Source: Rhizomys pruinosus (Eukaryota; Chordata; Mammalia; Rodentia; Spalacidae). From it: a stretch of DNA of 64,000 nt. A model generated the notes under the pieces. That model saw only the letters and a program-made list of their open reading frames with translations. It was not told where the DNA came from and did not search any database. The translations under genes and the position numbers were made by a program. The first letter of the stretch is position 1. Each line of letters opens with the position of its first letter. The stretch spans positions 351,458 to 415,457 of the forward strand of contig VZQC01009509.1 in the NCBI GenBank assembly GCA_009823505.1, given 5' to 3'. This document shows positions 45,818-57,156 of the stretch, in pieces.

Positions 45818-45984
45818 AGGCCAGCAAGACAGCTCAGCTGGTAGGAGTGCTTGCTTTGCAAGCCTTATGACCTAAATTCAATCCCTAAGACCCGTTATAG
45901 AAGAGAACCAGTTCCTGAAAGTTGTCCTCTGACTTCCATATGTGTAGCACAGCAAGTGACCATATGTGCACATGCACATACACG
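45818..45984 (+). mobile_element. Old B3-like SINE
   Basis: gccagcaagacagctcagct, gtaggagtgcttgctttgca and agttgtcctctgacttccat follow the B3 plan; the tail is the GAT microsatellite. Confidence 0.75.

Positions 45985-46018
<34 letters not shown>
45985..46018. repeat. (GAT)n microsatellite
   Basis: About 11 GAT units; gives the poly-aspartate run in a spurious open frame. Confidence 0.95.
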
Positions 46019-46072
46019 ACAATAAGAAAGGCTACAGTAGAAAGTAATACACTTGGTAAAGGGGGGGATTTT

Positions 46073-46300
46073 TTTTAATATATTTTTTTATTTATTTTCA
46101 TGTGTATGAGTGTACTGTCTGCATGTAGGTTAGTGCACCCATGTCGTGAAATGCCGCGGAGGTCAGAAGAGGGTGTCAGATTTCCTTGGAACTGGAATTA
46201 CAGACGGTTCTCAGCCACCATGTGGGTGCTGGGGTTTGAACCCGGGTCCTGTGCAAGAGCAGTCGGCGCTCTTAACCGCTAAGCTATCTCTCCAGCCCCG
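46073..46300 (-). mobile_element. Young B2 SINE
   Basis: Reverse complement: ttttcatgtgtatgagtgta, tgccgcggaggtcagaagag, gggtgctggggtttgaaccc and ctatctctccagcccc. The second ccaattccagg segment is missing, as in the copy at 30238. Confidence 0.93.
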
Positions 46301-46325
46301 GGGGGTGGGGGGAGGATTTGTGAGG

Positions 46326-46688
46326 TGTACTGGTTATCTCGATTATCAGTTTGATTGGGTTAAGAATCACCTACAGTGTTAATGAAGCATGTTTTGTGTA
46401 AATCTGAGGCTGTTTCCAAAAATAATTGACCAAGGGAGGATGACCGTCCCTCAGTGTTAGCAGCACCATCCCACTGAATAAAAAGGAGAAGTAGAGGGAG
46501 CTGAGCCCCAGCGTCCATCCATGCCTCGGCTCCTGACTATAGGCACAACAGCTTCATGCCCTTGCCGCCTTGCCTTCACTCGCTGTGATGCACTGCATCC
46601 CCAAACTCTGAGCCAAACAAACCTTTCCTCCTCTGAGTTGCTTCTTGTCAGATACTTGGCTACAGTAACAGGGAAAGGAACTGATACA
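46326..46688 (+). mobile_element. Possible LTR of a third family
   Basis: Starts TGTACTGGTTATC and ends CTGATACA, with gagccaaacaaacctttcct and tactaggct-type LTR structure (AAACAAACC in place of AATAAACC). No matching 5-bp flanks (TGAGG versus GGTAA), so the ends are uncertain. Confidence 0.5.
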
Positions 46689-47390
46689 GGTAAAAAGAAT
46701 GAGTTAGAGTGAGGGCTTCAGGAGTGGTGGTGGTTAGTGGGCTTCCAGGATTGCATGCAGGGGATCATCTTGTTATCTTGATTCCATTCGGGGGTGAAGA
46801 GCCGCCCACTATGTGTGGTGCCAGATCCGTGATTGAGTACATGGAGAAGGGAGCCGAGGGGACCTGTGTGTTCGTTGCTTTCTTCTGCCCGTGTGTGAGC
46901 AGCTGCTAAGATGACATCCCACGTAACGGGCTGTACCTGAGCAGTGAGCCAGAATAAACCCTCTGTTCCCTAAGTTGGCTTTCTCACATCAATCGGGAAG
47001 AAGCTACGATAGTCATCAGTGCCTAGAAGCGGGGCCAGTACCGTGCTCCATTTGACTGTGTTTCTTAGGCCACTGGAACTGCTTTGTGGGTAGAATGTTT
47101 GAAGCGTTTGAATCTTTGGGTTTGAAGTCTTTGAATGCTGGAAGCAGAACTTACTGGACCGTTCTGGTGAGAGCTTGGAAGGCAGGAACGCTGAGAGGAG
47201 TGCAGGCAGGGGGGCCCAGCCCTGAGGTTTCTGGGGGAACAAGGACTGCCACCAGGACCTCGGCTGGGGCCTTCCGTGATGTCTTAGCCAGGACATGAGC
47301 TCCATTCTGCCTGTGTCCTAAGAACCTGAGCACAGTTTCACTGAATGGAATAAAGCATTCAGGCTGGTGCTAAGAAACTGCTATAATTAT
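46689..47390 (+). mobile_element. Possible ERVL-like LTR end and 5' internal fragment
   Basis: gccagaataaaccctctgtt (AATAAA, near 46951) is followed at about 47019 by gtgcctagaagcggggcc, which resembles the leucine-type primer site and leader of ERVL/MaLR elements. About 350 bp of internal-like sequence follows, with no coding capacity. Family and boundaries not resolved. Confidence 0.4.
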
Positions 47391-48364
<974 letters not shown>

Positions 48365-48520
48365 AAGCAGAGTGCTGAGTGCTTTCCATGGATTAATTTA
48401 TTGGATTCCCACAGTGGACTGTACCAAGAAGAAAGCACTATCCCCATTTTATAGCTGAGGAAATGCAGGCACGGGGAGATTAAGGGACCTGCCCAGAGTC
48501 AAAAGCCAGTAACTGAGTCC
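48365..48520 (+). mobile_element. MIR SINE (mammalian-wide)
   Basis: tatccccattttatagctga, ggaaatgcaggcacggggag and ttaagggacctgcccagagt match the conserved core and 3' part of MIR. This is the oldest identifiable repeat in the window. Confidence 0.88.
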
Positions 48521-49437
48521 ACATAGCCTATGACCCTCCAAATGTTACTACTGTTATGGGTGATCTTTAGAAACAGCAAGGATGATAGTTTATCAGTCAC
48601 AAATTAGACTGAAATCAGACAGAAGAGTTAATATAATACAAGTCGTCTTCTAGCACCACCCCACCTCTCCCTTGGACAATGTACATTACTCCCAGTCCAG
48701 GCTGGGAGAAACTGGATTATGGGATGAGGACATGGATAAATGTTACCTTGAGGAAAAGAAGTGAGACCATCTTCAGCACTGGTGCATTCAGTGGATGAAC
48801 CTGGAGACCAGGCTGGCCTCGAACTCACAGAGATCACCTAGGCATATACCCCCCTTGGCATTGTGCTCATCGTCATCTCTGGCACACATAGCCTTAGGCT
48901 CCATTATCTAAATGGTCTGCTCTGTGACCCAGCATTCCACTAGCTAAGGGAGTGTGCACTGAGTTCAGAATCCAGATGTGCTGCTGGACTTCCAGCTGCA
49001 CTGTCTTTACCAAGTCAGCAGTGGAAGGGGAAACATTGGCCAACCTGTTTACATTCTGGAAGCAGCCTCACCAAAGAGTAACATCAGTTCCAAAGAAGGT
49101 GAGAGCCAGGCATGGCAGCACATGTGTGATCCCAGCATGGATAGATTGAGGCAGGAAGCTTACCTGTGTGAAGCCAACCCGACTGCACAGAAAGAAAAGG
49201 CTCATGTTCTACCTGTATTCAGCTATTATTTATTGATTATGGACTTATTTCAGATGTGTGTACATCAAGGTTAGCATATTGGTGCCTGTAGCCATGTTAA
49301 GTGACTGATGGTAAATATGGTAAATCTGATCAAGGTGAGGTGCATGAATGCTGTTTTTTTAATGAATTCTTTTTAAACATAAGTTTTCTATAGGGAAGGA
49401 AATTCTAAGTCACAGTTGTTACATAAAAATCTTTCTT
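48521..49437. other. Mostly unique intronic DNA with two B1 scraps
   Basis: agaccaggctggcctcgaac at 48805-48835 and gccaggcatggcagcacatg at about 49107-49180 are short B1 fragments. The rest is unrecognised. Confidence 0.55.
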
Positions 49438-49438
49438 T

Positions 49439-49658
49439 GGGGCTGGAGAGATGGCCTAGTGGTTAAGAGTGCCAACTGCTCTTACAGAGGAACCAGGTTC
49501 GATCCCCAGCACCCACCTGGCAGCTGAGAACCATCTTTAACTCCAGTTCCAGGAGAATCCAATGCCCTCTTCTGACCTCTGAGGCATTGCACAACAGGGG
49601 TTCACAAACCTACATGCAGACAATACATTCATAAATATACAAAAATAAATTTTAAAAA
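49439..49658 (+). mobile_element. Young B2 SINE with target duplication
   Basis: ggggctggagagatggccta head and aaaaataaattttaaaa tail, flanked by aaaaatctttcttt on both sides. Confidence 0.95.
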
Positions 49659-49673
49659 ATCTTTCTTTAAATG

Positions 49674-49832
49674 TCAGGGGTGGTGGCACACGCCTTTAAT
49701 CCTAGCACTTGGGAGGTAGAGGCAGGTGAATCTTTGTGAGTTCAAGGCCAGCCTGGTCTACAGAGTGAGTTCCAGGACAGCTGGGGCTACAGGGAGACCC
49801 TGTCTTAAAAAGACCAAAAAAAAAAAAAATTT
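49674..49832 (+). mobile_element. Young B1 SINE
   Basis: ggggtggtggcacacgcctt, gttcaaggccagcctggtct and ccctgtcttaaaaagacc with a poly-A tail. Confidence 0.95.
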
Positions 49833-49921
49833 CTTTAAACAAAAAAAGTGTAAGTTTGTTTTTGTTTGTGATATAGGTAGACCTGAACTTATATAGAGAA
49901 AAACTTTAATTGGGTTGGTGG

Positions 49922-49970
49922 TGGTGTGTGTGTGTGTGTGTGTACGTGTGTGTGCGTGCGCGCGTGCGCT
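49922..49970. repeat. (TG)n / (GC)-rich alternating tract
   Basis: (TG)n passing into gtgcgtgcgcgcgtgcgc; fully alternating purine-pyrimidine with CpG, a Z-DNA type sequence. Confidence 0.9.
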
Positions 49971-50009
49971 CTTGCATGAGGGGGCTGCCCATATATTTAT
50001 ATGCCCATT

Positions 50010-50165
50010 TTTTTTGTTGTTGTTTTTTCAAGACAGAGTCTCCCTGTAACCCCAGCTGTCCTGGAACTCACTCTGTAGACCAGGCTGGCCTTGAGCTCAC
50101 AAAGATCCACCTGCCTCTGCCTCCCAAGTGCTGGGATTAAAGGCATGCGCCACCACGCCCGGCGT
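50010..50165 (-). mobile_element. Young B1 SINE with target duplication
   Basis: Poly-T, agacagagtctccctgtaac, accaggctggccttgagctc and gccaccacgcccggc. tatatgcccattttttt flanks both sides. Confidence 0.96.
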
Positions 50166-50497
50166 ATATGCCCATTTTTTTTATGCACATTAAAGTTATA
50201 GTTTGGCTTGTCTTTGAGTGGGAGAAATAAACACTCATAGAATAAAGAAGATAGAGGCTGGTCTTTCATTGACATCAATGAAGCCCAGAGCTAGGCAGCA
50301 GGAACATGTTGTCCCTGGATGTCAGGGACACGTAGTGAGACACTAAATTTGTGATCCAGGATAGCTTCTTGGTTAGTGACCTCTGACATGAATTTCTGCC
50401 TCAGGACCCACACTGACTACTTTTCAAAGCCAGCTTTCGAGTTGAATTACAGTCAACAGGAGAAAGTATGTATAACTTACTACATAAAAGGTACTCT

Positions 50498-50632
50498 TGC
50501 CGGGCGTGATGGCATGCCTTTAATCCTAGCACTTGGGAGGCAGAGGCAGGCGGATCTTTGTGAGCTCAAATCCAGCCTGGTCTACATAGCGAGTTCTAGG
50601 ACAGCTGGAGCTACATGGAGATGCTGTCTCAA

Positions 50633-50661
<29 letters not shown>
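50498..50661 (+). mobile_element. B1 SINE with (AAAT)n tail
   Basis: gccgggcgtgatggcatgcc, gcagaggcaggcggatcttt, then an (AATA)n microsatellite tail from 50629. Confidence 0.95.
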
Positions 50662-50663
<2 letters not shown>

Positions 50664-50994
50664 GCTCTCTGGGAAGTTGTATTAAAATGTGATTCTTCTT
50701 TGTGTATTTCATTTGATTGGAATATGGTCATCCGTAGGCTTAAGGGAAGGTGGGCAATGCGGCATTTATTTCAGGAATCTCTGTGTCTAGTTTTAGACAA
50801 AATGGGTTGAATGTGAAGGGGTTCCCAAGAGCCTCTGTCAGGGCATGAGCATTTTAAAGTTAGGTTAGGTTTAATAGCTGTCTCTAAAGAGAACTGAGTT
50901 TCTGGTCCTTCTTTTTGGGTATCATACCTGGTTTTGCCCATGCTTCCATAACTATTTATGTTGGTGGTGGTGGCAATTAAAAAAAAAAAAAACA
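50662..50994. other. Unique intronic DNA
   Basis: Nothing recognised. Confidence 0.5.
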
Positions 50995-51167
50995 AGCCGG
51001 GAGTGGTGGTGCACGCCTTTAATCCTAGCACTTGGGAGGCAGAGGCAGGTGAATCTTTGTGAGTTCAAGGCCAGCCTGGTCTACAGAGTGAGTTCCAGGA
51101 CAGCTGGGGCTACAGGGAGACCCTGTCTCGAAAAGACCAAAAGAAAAAAAAAAAGAAAAAAAAAAAC
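50995..51167 (+). mobile_element. Young B1 SINE
   Basis: gccgggagtggtggtgcacg, tacagagtgagttccaggac and ctgtctcgaaaagaccaaaa with an A-rich tail. The poly-A before it (50979-50991) may be the tail of an earlier insertion. An old B1 scrap may follow to about 51250. Confidence 0.95.
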
Positions 51168-51250
51168 AGGTTGTGGTTACATAGGTCTGTGATCCCAACA
51201 CACAGGATACTCAGTCAGGAGGATCACTGTGTCACAAAGACTGGCTTGGA

Positions 51251-52224
51251 CCAGAGGCAGAGAACCTTCTGCCAAAGTGGTAGACGCTGTTTGGATCTGA
51301 AGCGCAGCCTGCGGGGACCTTGAGTGCTTTGGTTTTATGAACTTGTTTAGGTCAGAGCACACCTTTACTGGTTTGCACTGAACAGTGCCAGTTCATCATC
51401 AGGTTTCTAGTCCTTGCATTTTGTTTAGTTTGATCTTTTCTTTGTGGCTGGACGTGACTGTTCTAAATTTGCACATATCTTTTAAAGAATGTGATCTCTT
51501 CACGTGAAGTAGAACTGTTTGGTTGGCAATGGAGAGGCTGCACCTGGCCCACCTGGGTGACCTCCTTTGCAACATCTTCTGTCATATTTATGTGTTAGTT
51601 GGTTTTTAATTAAGTGGTTTCTGTTGTTCTAGCCATTAAATTATGATTCTTTTACAGCGCCTCTCTGACTTAGCTCTAAGATGAATTGATTCTGCACACA
51701 CCTGCATGGCACTGCAAACCTCCTGTATTTTTTCTTAATTTAAAGTCATGTCATGCTTTCTACCTGATGCTGGATGTAGAATTAGAACTCCTAGAGGACA
51801 TTGGGTTTGCATTAAAAAAAGACTTGAGGCCGTCTACGTAAACACTGGTGGCTTAGGTCCATGAAATTCAAGTCATGTTTTTTGCCAGAAGCTATAGGCA
51901 ACCCTGAGCTTTCACAGAAGCTTATGGGCTCAGCCGCTCTGGGAGATGAATGCGCTGTGCTGTACACTGTGCATTCCAGTGATTTTGTAATTAATTGGAA
52001 ATATATAGGAGACATCAGTGGTAGACAGAATGTAATCTTTTGGTCAGGCTTCTGCCTCAGAATGCTTCCAACACTTGAAGGCCACTGGGAGAGTCTGGGT
52101 AGCAGGAAGGATGAGTACTTTACTTTCTTCACCCATTAGTATGCAGAGAATTCTGAAAGTTGCTTCCAGCTTAATTTTAAACCTCTTTTTTAGAACACTA
52201 TATTTACATAATCGACACTATCTC
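51251..52224. other. Unique intronic DNA
   Basis: Overlapping short frames at 51812-52139 show no family features. Nothing recognised. Confidence 0.5.
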
Positions 52225-52477
52225 TTTTTTAATTTTTTATTTTATTTTATTTATTTTTGTATGTGTATAAATGTACTGTCTGCATGCAAGTCTGTGCACC
52301 CGTGTTGTGCAATGCCGCAGAGGTCAGAAGAGGGTGTCGGATTCCCCTGGAACTGGATTTCTCCTGGAATTGGAGTTTCAGACGGTTCTCGGCCGCCATG
52401 TGGGTGCTGGGGATCCAACCCGGGTCCTCTGTAAGAGCGGTCGGCGCTCTTAACCTTAGGCCATCTCTCCAGCCCCG
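52225..52477 (-). mobile_element. Young B2 SINE
   Basis: Reverse complement with the long form (tggatttctcctggaattgg) and the ccatctctccagccccgg head. Confidence 0.95.
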
Positions 52478-52958
52478 GATTTAGAATTTTGATAGGGGAA
52501 GAAAAACTAGCAAAAATCACTGAAAAATAGAAGCCATCTTTCGCTCAGTAACATTCTCATTGAAGTGTTGGTGAGACTGCCTGGAACTTCTCATTCTTAA
52601 ATACAATTTGTGTTTGCTTAGGGTCTTGTATCACCAAAATGAAAAAAAAAATAACAGAATCGCAGGCTAGGAATCTGAGAGGCCAGTGCACAAGTGCCTG
52701 TGCCCTGGGTGTGGTTTAGAAATGTCCCTCAGAATTTCTGGTGCAGAAAGCTCTCTAGTGTGATGCCATCGACGTTTGTGATGCCATCGAAGTTGCTGAG
52801 CCCTTGCTCTGGGAAGTAATAAGACATCACCTTCAGGACCAGGCTAGTTCCCACAGGAGGAGGCAACTGCTGCAAAAAGAGAGCCGGCCCTTGAGTGGCA
52901 CTTGCTTACTGCCTGTCTCCAAGTGCTGCCTCTCCCTCAGATGCTTTTCTGCTTCTTT
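52478..52958. other. Unique intronic DNA
   Basis: Contains a short direct duplication (tgtgatgccatcgacgttt / tgtgatgccatcgaagtt, 52760-52795). Nothing else recognised. Confidence 0.55.
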
Positions 52959-53312
52959 GCCTTACCATATAGGTCCTTCGCTGGGCTGCTCGGTTCAGCC
53001 TTACCACATAGGTCCTTCACTGGGCTGCTAGGTTCAGCCTTACCGTATAGGTCCTTCGCTGGGCTGCTAGGTTCAGCCTTACCGTATAGGTCCTCCGCTG
53101 GGCTGCTAGGTTCAGCCTTACCATATAGGTCCTCCGCTGGGCTGCTAGGTTCAGCCTTACCACATAGGTCCTTCGCTGGGCTGCTAGGTTCAGCCTTACC
53201 GTATAGGTCCTCCGCTGGGCTGCTAGGTTCAGCCTTACCATATAGGTCCTCCTCTGGGCTGCTCGGTTCAGCCTTACCATATAGGTCCTTCGCTGGGCTG
53301 CTAGGTTCAGCC
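52959..53312. repeat. Minisatellite, 39-bp unit, 9 copies
   Basis: gccttaccatataggtcctt plus cgctgggctgctaggttca recurs every 39 bp with a few variable bases (accgta/accata/accaca, ttcgct/tccgct). Its length equals that of the large array but the motif is unrelated. Confidence 0.96.
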
Positions 53313-53517
53313 TGTTTGCACTTTCCAACCCCCCCTAATCTTGAGCCAAGATAAACCACTTCTGAATACTACATACTTCAGTACCTGTTAGAGCAACAGG
53401 CATGACTCATAGAAGAAGACATGCTTGTTTGGAAGCTTCAGCCTCTGTTCTCCCTGAGCTGGTGCTTGTTTCTGTACTGGACCACCCAGGTTTTAGGAAA
53501 GCTGTGGCGGGGGGGGG
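53313..53517. other. Flank of the LINE-1 5' end
   Basis: Unique or L1 5' sequence; the exact L1 start is not visible. Confidence 0.4.
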
Positions 53518-53715
53518 GTCCCAAGACCACCTGAAGCACAGGTAGGAGCTGTGTGCTTCAGCCAGGTTGATTGTTTGGTATGATTTAATTGACTTTGGCT
53601 TGATTGGCTTGTGTGGCTGTGGGGGCGGAGTTGTCCTCCCAGCTGGTATAAAAGGTGGGTCTGTGTGAGTCTTGAGATCAGGGATCTCCCAAGACCACCT
53701 GAAGCACAGGCGGGC
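53518..53715 (+). promoter_or_regulatory. LINE-1 5' UTR, monomer-like promoter with TATA box
   Basis: tcccaagaccacctgaagca at 53518 recurs at 53688, 170 bp later, as expected for monomer-type L1 5' ends in muroid rodents (one unit plus the start of a second). The unit carries gggcggag (GC box-like) and tataaaagg (53647-53655). Promoter function is inferred. Confidence 0.6.
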
Positions 53716-54029
53716 TAAACAGCAAACCCCACCCCCACCCCCACCCACCCCCGCCATGGATTGCCAAAGGAGTGTCTAAGTGGATTCTTTGGAGAACCTT
53801 CAGAACAGAAAGGGAAGAGTGAGTTAGACTTCCAATAGAAAGCCTGAAGCTTAGAGAAGTCAACACTCCATAAGCAAGGAGAAAAGGAGAAAAACAAAAC
53901 AATCAAACAACGAAGGCACCTGAAGGAGGTAAACAAAGCAAGCCTTCAACACAGTGAAGAGGCATTTGGGATTCACACTGGAATACAGGCAAAGAGAAAC
54001 CCATATGCCAGGGACACGAAGAAGGGACA

Positions 54030-55190
54030 ACATGGGAAATGTTCAGAATAACTCCACACCAAGCTCTACCAACCCTGTGGAAGATTCCTACAGTGGGATT
54101 CCCCCTGGGGATGGCCCAGGACACAGATATTAGAAGTACAATTGTGAACATACTTAAAGAAGTACAAGACTATAAAGAGCAAATCAAAGAATTAAGAAAA
54201 GAGTGAAAAACTCAAGAAGGACCTAGAGAGAGAGAATGACAAACTCCAGAAGGAAGTGGAAACACTGAAAAGATCCCATGTTGAAAAAGATAAGGAAACC
54301 AACCAGGGAAGCAAAGAACTATAGGAAGAGATTGAGAAGGTCCAAAAGGAAGTGGAAATACTAAAGAAATCACAAGAGGTAATGATAAAGGTAATCAAAC
54401 ACTCATCCAATCAAGAGGAAAGGAAGAAAAAGCCTCAGAAGCAGAACTGGAGGAAGCAGAACAAAGAATATCATACTGGAAGAATAACACAGAACAACTA
54501 AAAACAAACCTTTCCTCAAAAATCCTGAAAAAAAAAAAAAAAAAAAAAAAACAGTTGAACAACCCAGGAAACTGTGGGGTACACTAATGAAAAGATTAAA
54601 ACCCTACACATCAGAAGAATAGAGGAAAGAAGAAGAATCCCAAGAGAATAGATTGATCAGATTCTCAACAAATAATAGATGAAAAATTTCCCCCAAACTA
54701 AAAAAAAAGATCAAACCCCATACAAATACAAGGAAGCACATAGAACTCCAAAAGACAAGATCAGCAAAGAAATTCCCTACACTATATCATATTTAAAATG
54801 TTAGACACCCAAAAACGAAGACAAAATTTGGAAAGAACCCAAGAGAAAAAACAGTGACCTATAAGGGGAAAAACAAGTGACCTATAAGAATTACAACTGA
54901 CTTCTCAGTGCTAACTATGAAAACAAGAAAAATGTGGAGCAAAACATTCCCTGTGCTAAAGGACAATAGATTGCCACCCGGTTACATACCTCAAAAATGT
55001 CAATTGTATAGAAAATCTCATGACATAAACAGATGAAAGAACACATAGTCCCAGAGAACAAACCCTTCAGAGAAATAGCTTGAAGCAATTCAAAGGACAG
55101 AAGGAACGGAGCAACCATCCCCAGGCCACTAGAAAGAGAAATCAATAAAGCATAACTGCAGGAAGTAGAAACCGAAACCCAAAACCCAGA
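54030..55190 (+). pseudogene. LINE-1 ORF1 remnant
   Basis: The region encodes, in several frames, the lysine/glutamate-rich coiled-coil-type sequence expected of ORF1p (repeats like aagaactcaagaaggaccta and aaactccagaaggaagtgga near 54205-54360). Stops and indels are frequent; an A tract of about 22 nt sits at 54529-54551. ORF1p is the RNA-binding chaperone of the L1 particle. The C-terminal part near 54860-55150 is only weakly recognisable. Confidence 0.7.
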
Positions 55191-56812
55191 TGGATAATAA
55201 GGCAAACGGAAGCAACACAAACGTATCAGTCATAACCTTAATTATTATGGACTAAACTCCCCATGCAAAAGACATAGACTGGGAGATTGATTAGGAAACA
55301 AAACCCAAATATATGCTGTCTACAAGAAAGGCAACTTACCTTCAAGGATAGGCAAACCACCATTAGAGTGAAAGGATGAAAAAAAATATTTCTAAGAAAT
55401 GGTACAAAAAAGAAAGCATGTGTATGCTATTTTAATATCAGACAAAATAGACTTCAAAGTAAAAGAAATCAGAAGAGACAAAGAAGGCCATTACATTTTT
55501 ATCAAAGGAACAATTCACCAAGAAGATTTCACAATTATGAATATATATGCCCCAAACTCTGGTGCACCAAACTTTATAAAGACAATTCTCCAGGACCACA
55601 AATCACAGACTAACCCCAGTACACTCATAATAGGGGACTTCAATACCCCACTGAGCCCTTTGGACAGGTCAACAGGACAAAGAATAAACAGAGAGACATC
55701 TGAACTGAATGATATGATACACCAAATGGACCTCATAGACCTCTACCGAATGTTCCACCCTAATACTAGAGAATACACTTTCTACTCAGCACCCCATGGA
55801 ACATTCTCCAAAATTGACCACATACTGGGACACAGAAGAAACCTCCACAAATACAAAAAGATTGAAATAATTTCATGCATTTTATCAGACCACAGTGCAA
55901 TAAAGCTCAACATCAACACCAGGATAAGCCCTACTGCCTACAAGAACACATGGAGACTAAACCACACACTCTTCAATAATGAATGGGTCAAGGAACACAT
56001 AAAGAAATAAAAGCATTCCTGGAACTGAGTGACAATGACAATACAACACAACAAAACCTATGGGATACTTTAAAAGCAGTCCTAAGAGGGAAGTTTATAG
56101 CCCTGGGTGACTACATTAGAAAAACAGAAAGAGCACAAGTGAACGATCTAACACTGCAGCTAAAAGCACTTGAGAGGCAACAACAGATGAACCCTAAACT
56201 CAGCAGACAGGAAGAAATAACAAAAATCAGAGCAGAAATCAATGAAATAGAAACAAAGAAAACAATACAAAAAAAAAAAAATCAATGAATCCCAAAGTTG
56301 GTTTTTTGAGAGAATAAACAAGGTAGATGGACCTCTAGCCCAGTTAACCAAAAGAAGGAAGGAACAACTCCAAATCAATAGAATCCATGATGAAAGAGGA
56401 AATATCACAACAGACAATGAAAAGATCCGGACAATAATATGGGAATACTTAAAAAAAAAAAAACCTGTACTCTATTAAGTTTGAAAAAGCTCAACCATGA
56501 AGAGATCTACAGCTTAAACAGACCCATAATATATGAAGAAATTGAAGATGTAATACGAAACCTCCCAACTAAAAAAAGCTCAGGCCCAAACAGTTTCATG
56601 GCAGAATTCTATATAACATTTAAAAAAGACTTAAAACCATTATTACTCAAATTGTTTAGAAGGATACAAAACAGAGGGAATTCTCCCAAATTCTTTGTAT
56701 GAAGTCAGCATCCCTCTATTACCAAACCAGGCAAAGATACAACCAAAAAGGAGAACTATAGACCCATCTCAGTAATGAACACAGATGCCAAAATTCTAAA
56801 TAGGATACTGGC

Positions 56813-57156
56813 TGTGGTGGTTTGAAGGAGTATCCCCATAGGCTTTAAGTATTCAGACATTTTGTCTCCAGTTGGTGGCACTGTTATTGGAGGTCTTAGA
56901 AGGTGTGGGTATGCTGGAGGAAGTACATTATTGGGGGCAGGCTTAGTGAGTTTAACAAGCCTTGTGGTCTCCAGTCACTCTCTCTCTCTCTGCTTCCTGT
57001 GCTCATTGTGAGATGTGACCCTCGGCTTCCTGCTCCAGCCCTGGCCGCCATGCTTCCTGCCACAATGGACTCTGATTCCCTGGAATAAACTCTTCCTTTT
57101 ATAAATTCCCTTGCTCATGGTGGTTTTATCACAGCAACAGAAAAATGATTAATACA
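56813..57156 (+). mobile_element. Solo LTR, family 1, inserted in LINE-1 ORF2
   Basis: TGTGGTGGTTTGAAGG to TTAATACA; contains ggaataaactcttcctttta (AATAAA). A perfect 5-bp duplication CTGGC (56808-56812 and 57157-57161) flanks it, and the L1 sequence continues on both sides. Confidence 0.95.

Noticed and set aside
45851..46078. Frame with a run of aspartates
   Set aside because: The run is the (GAT)n microsatellite behind a B3-like SINE.
54192..54410. Minus-strand serine/phenylalanine-rich frame
   Set aside because: Antisense of the LINE-1 ORF1 coiled-coil region.
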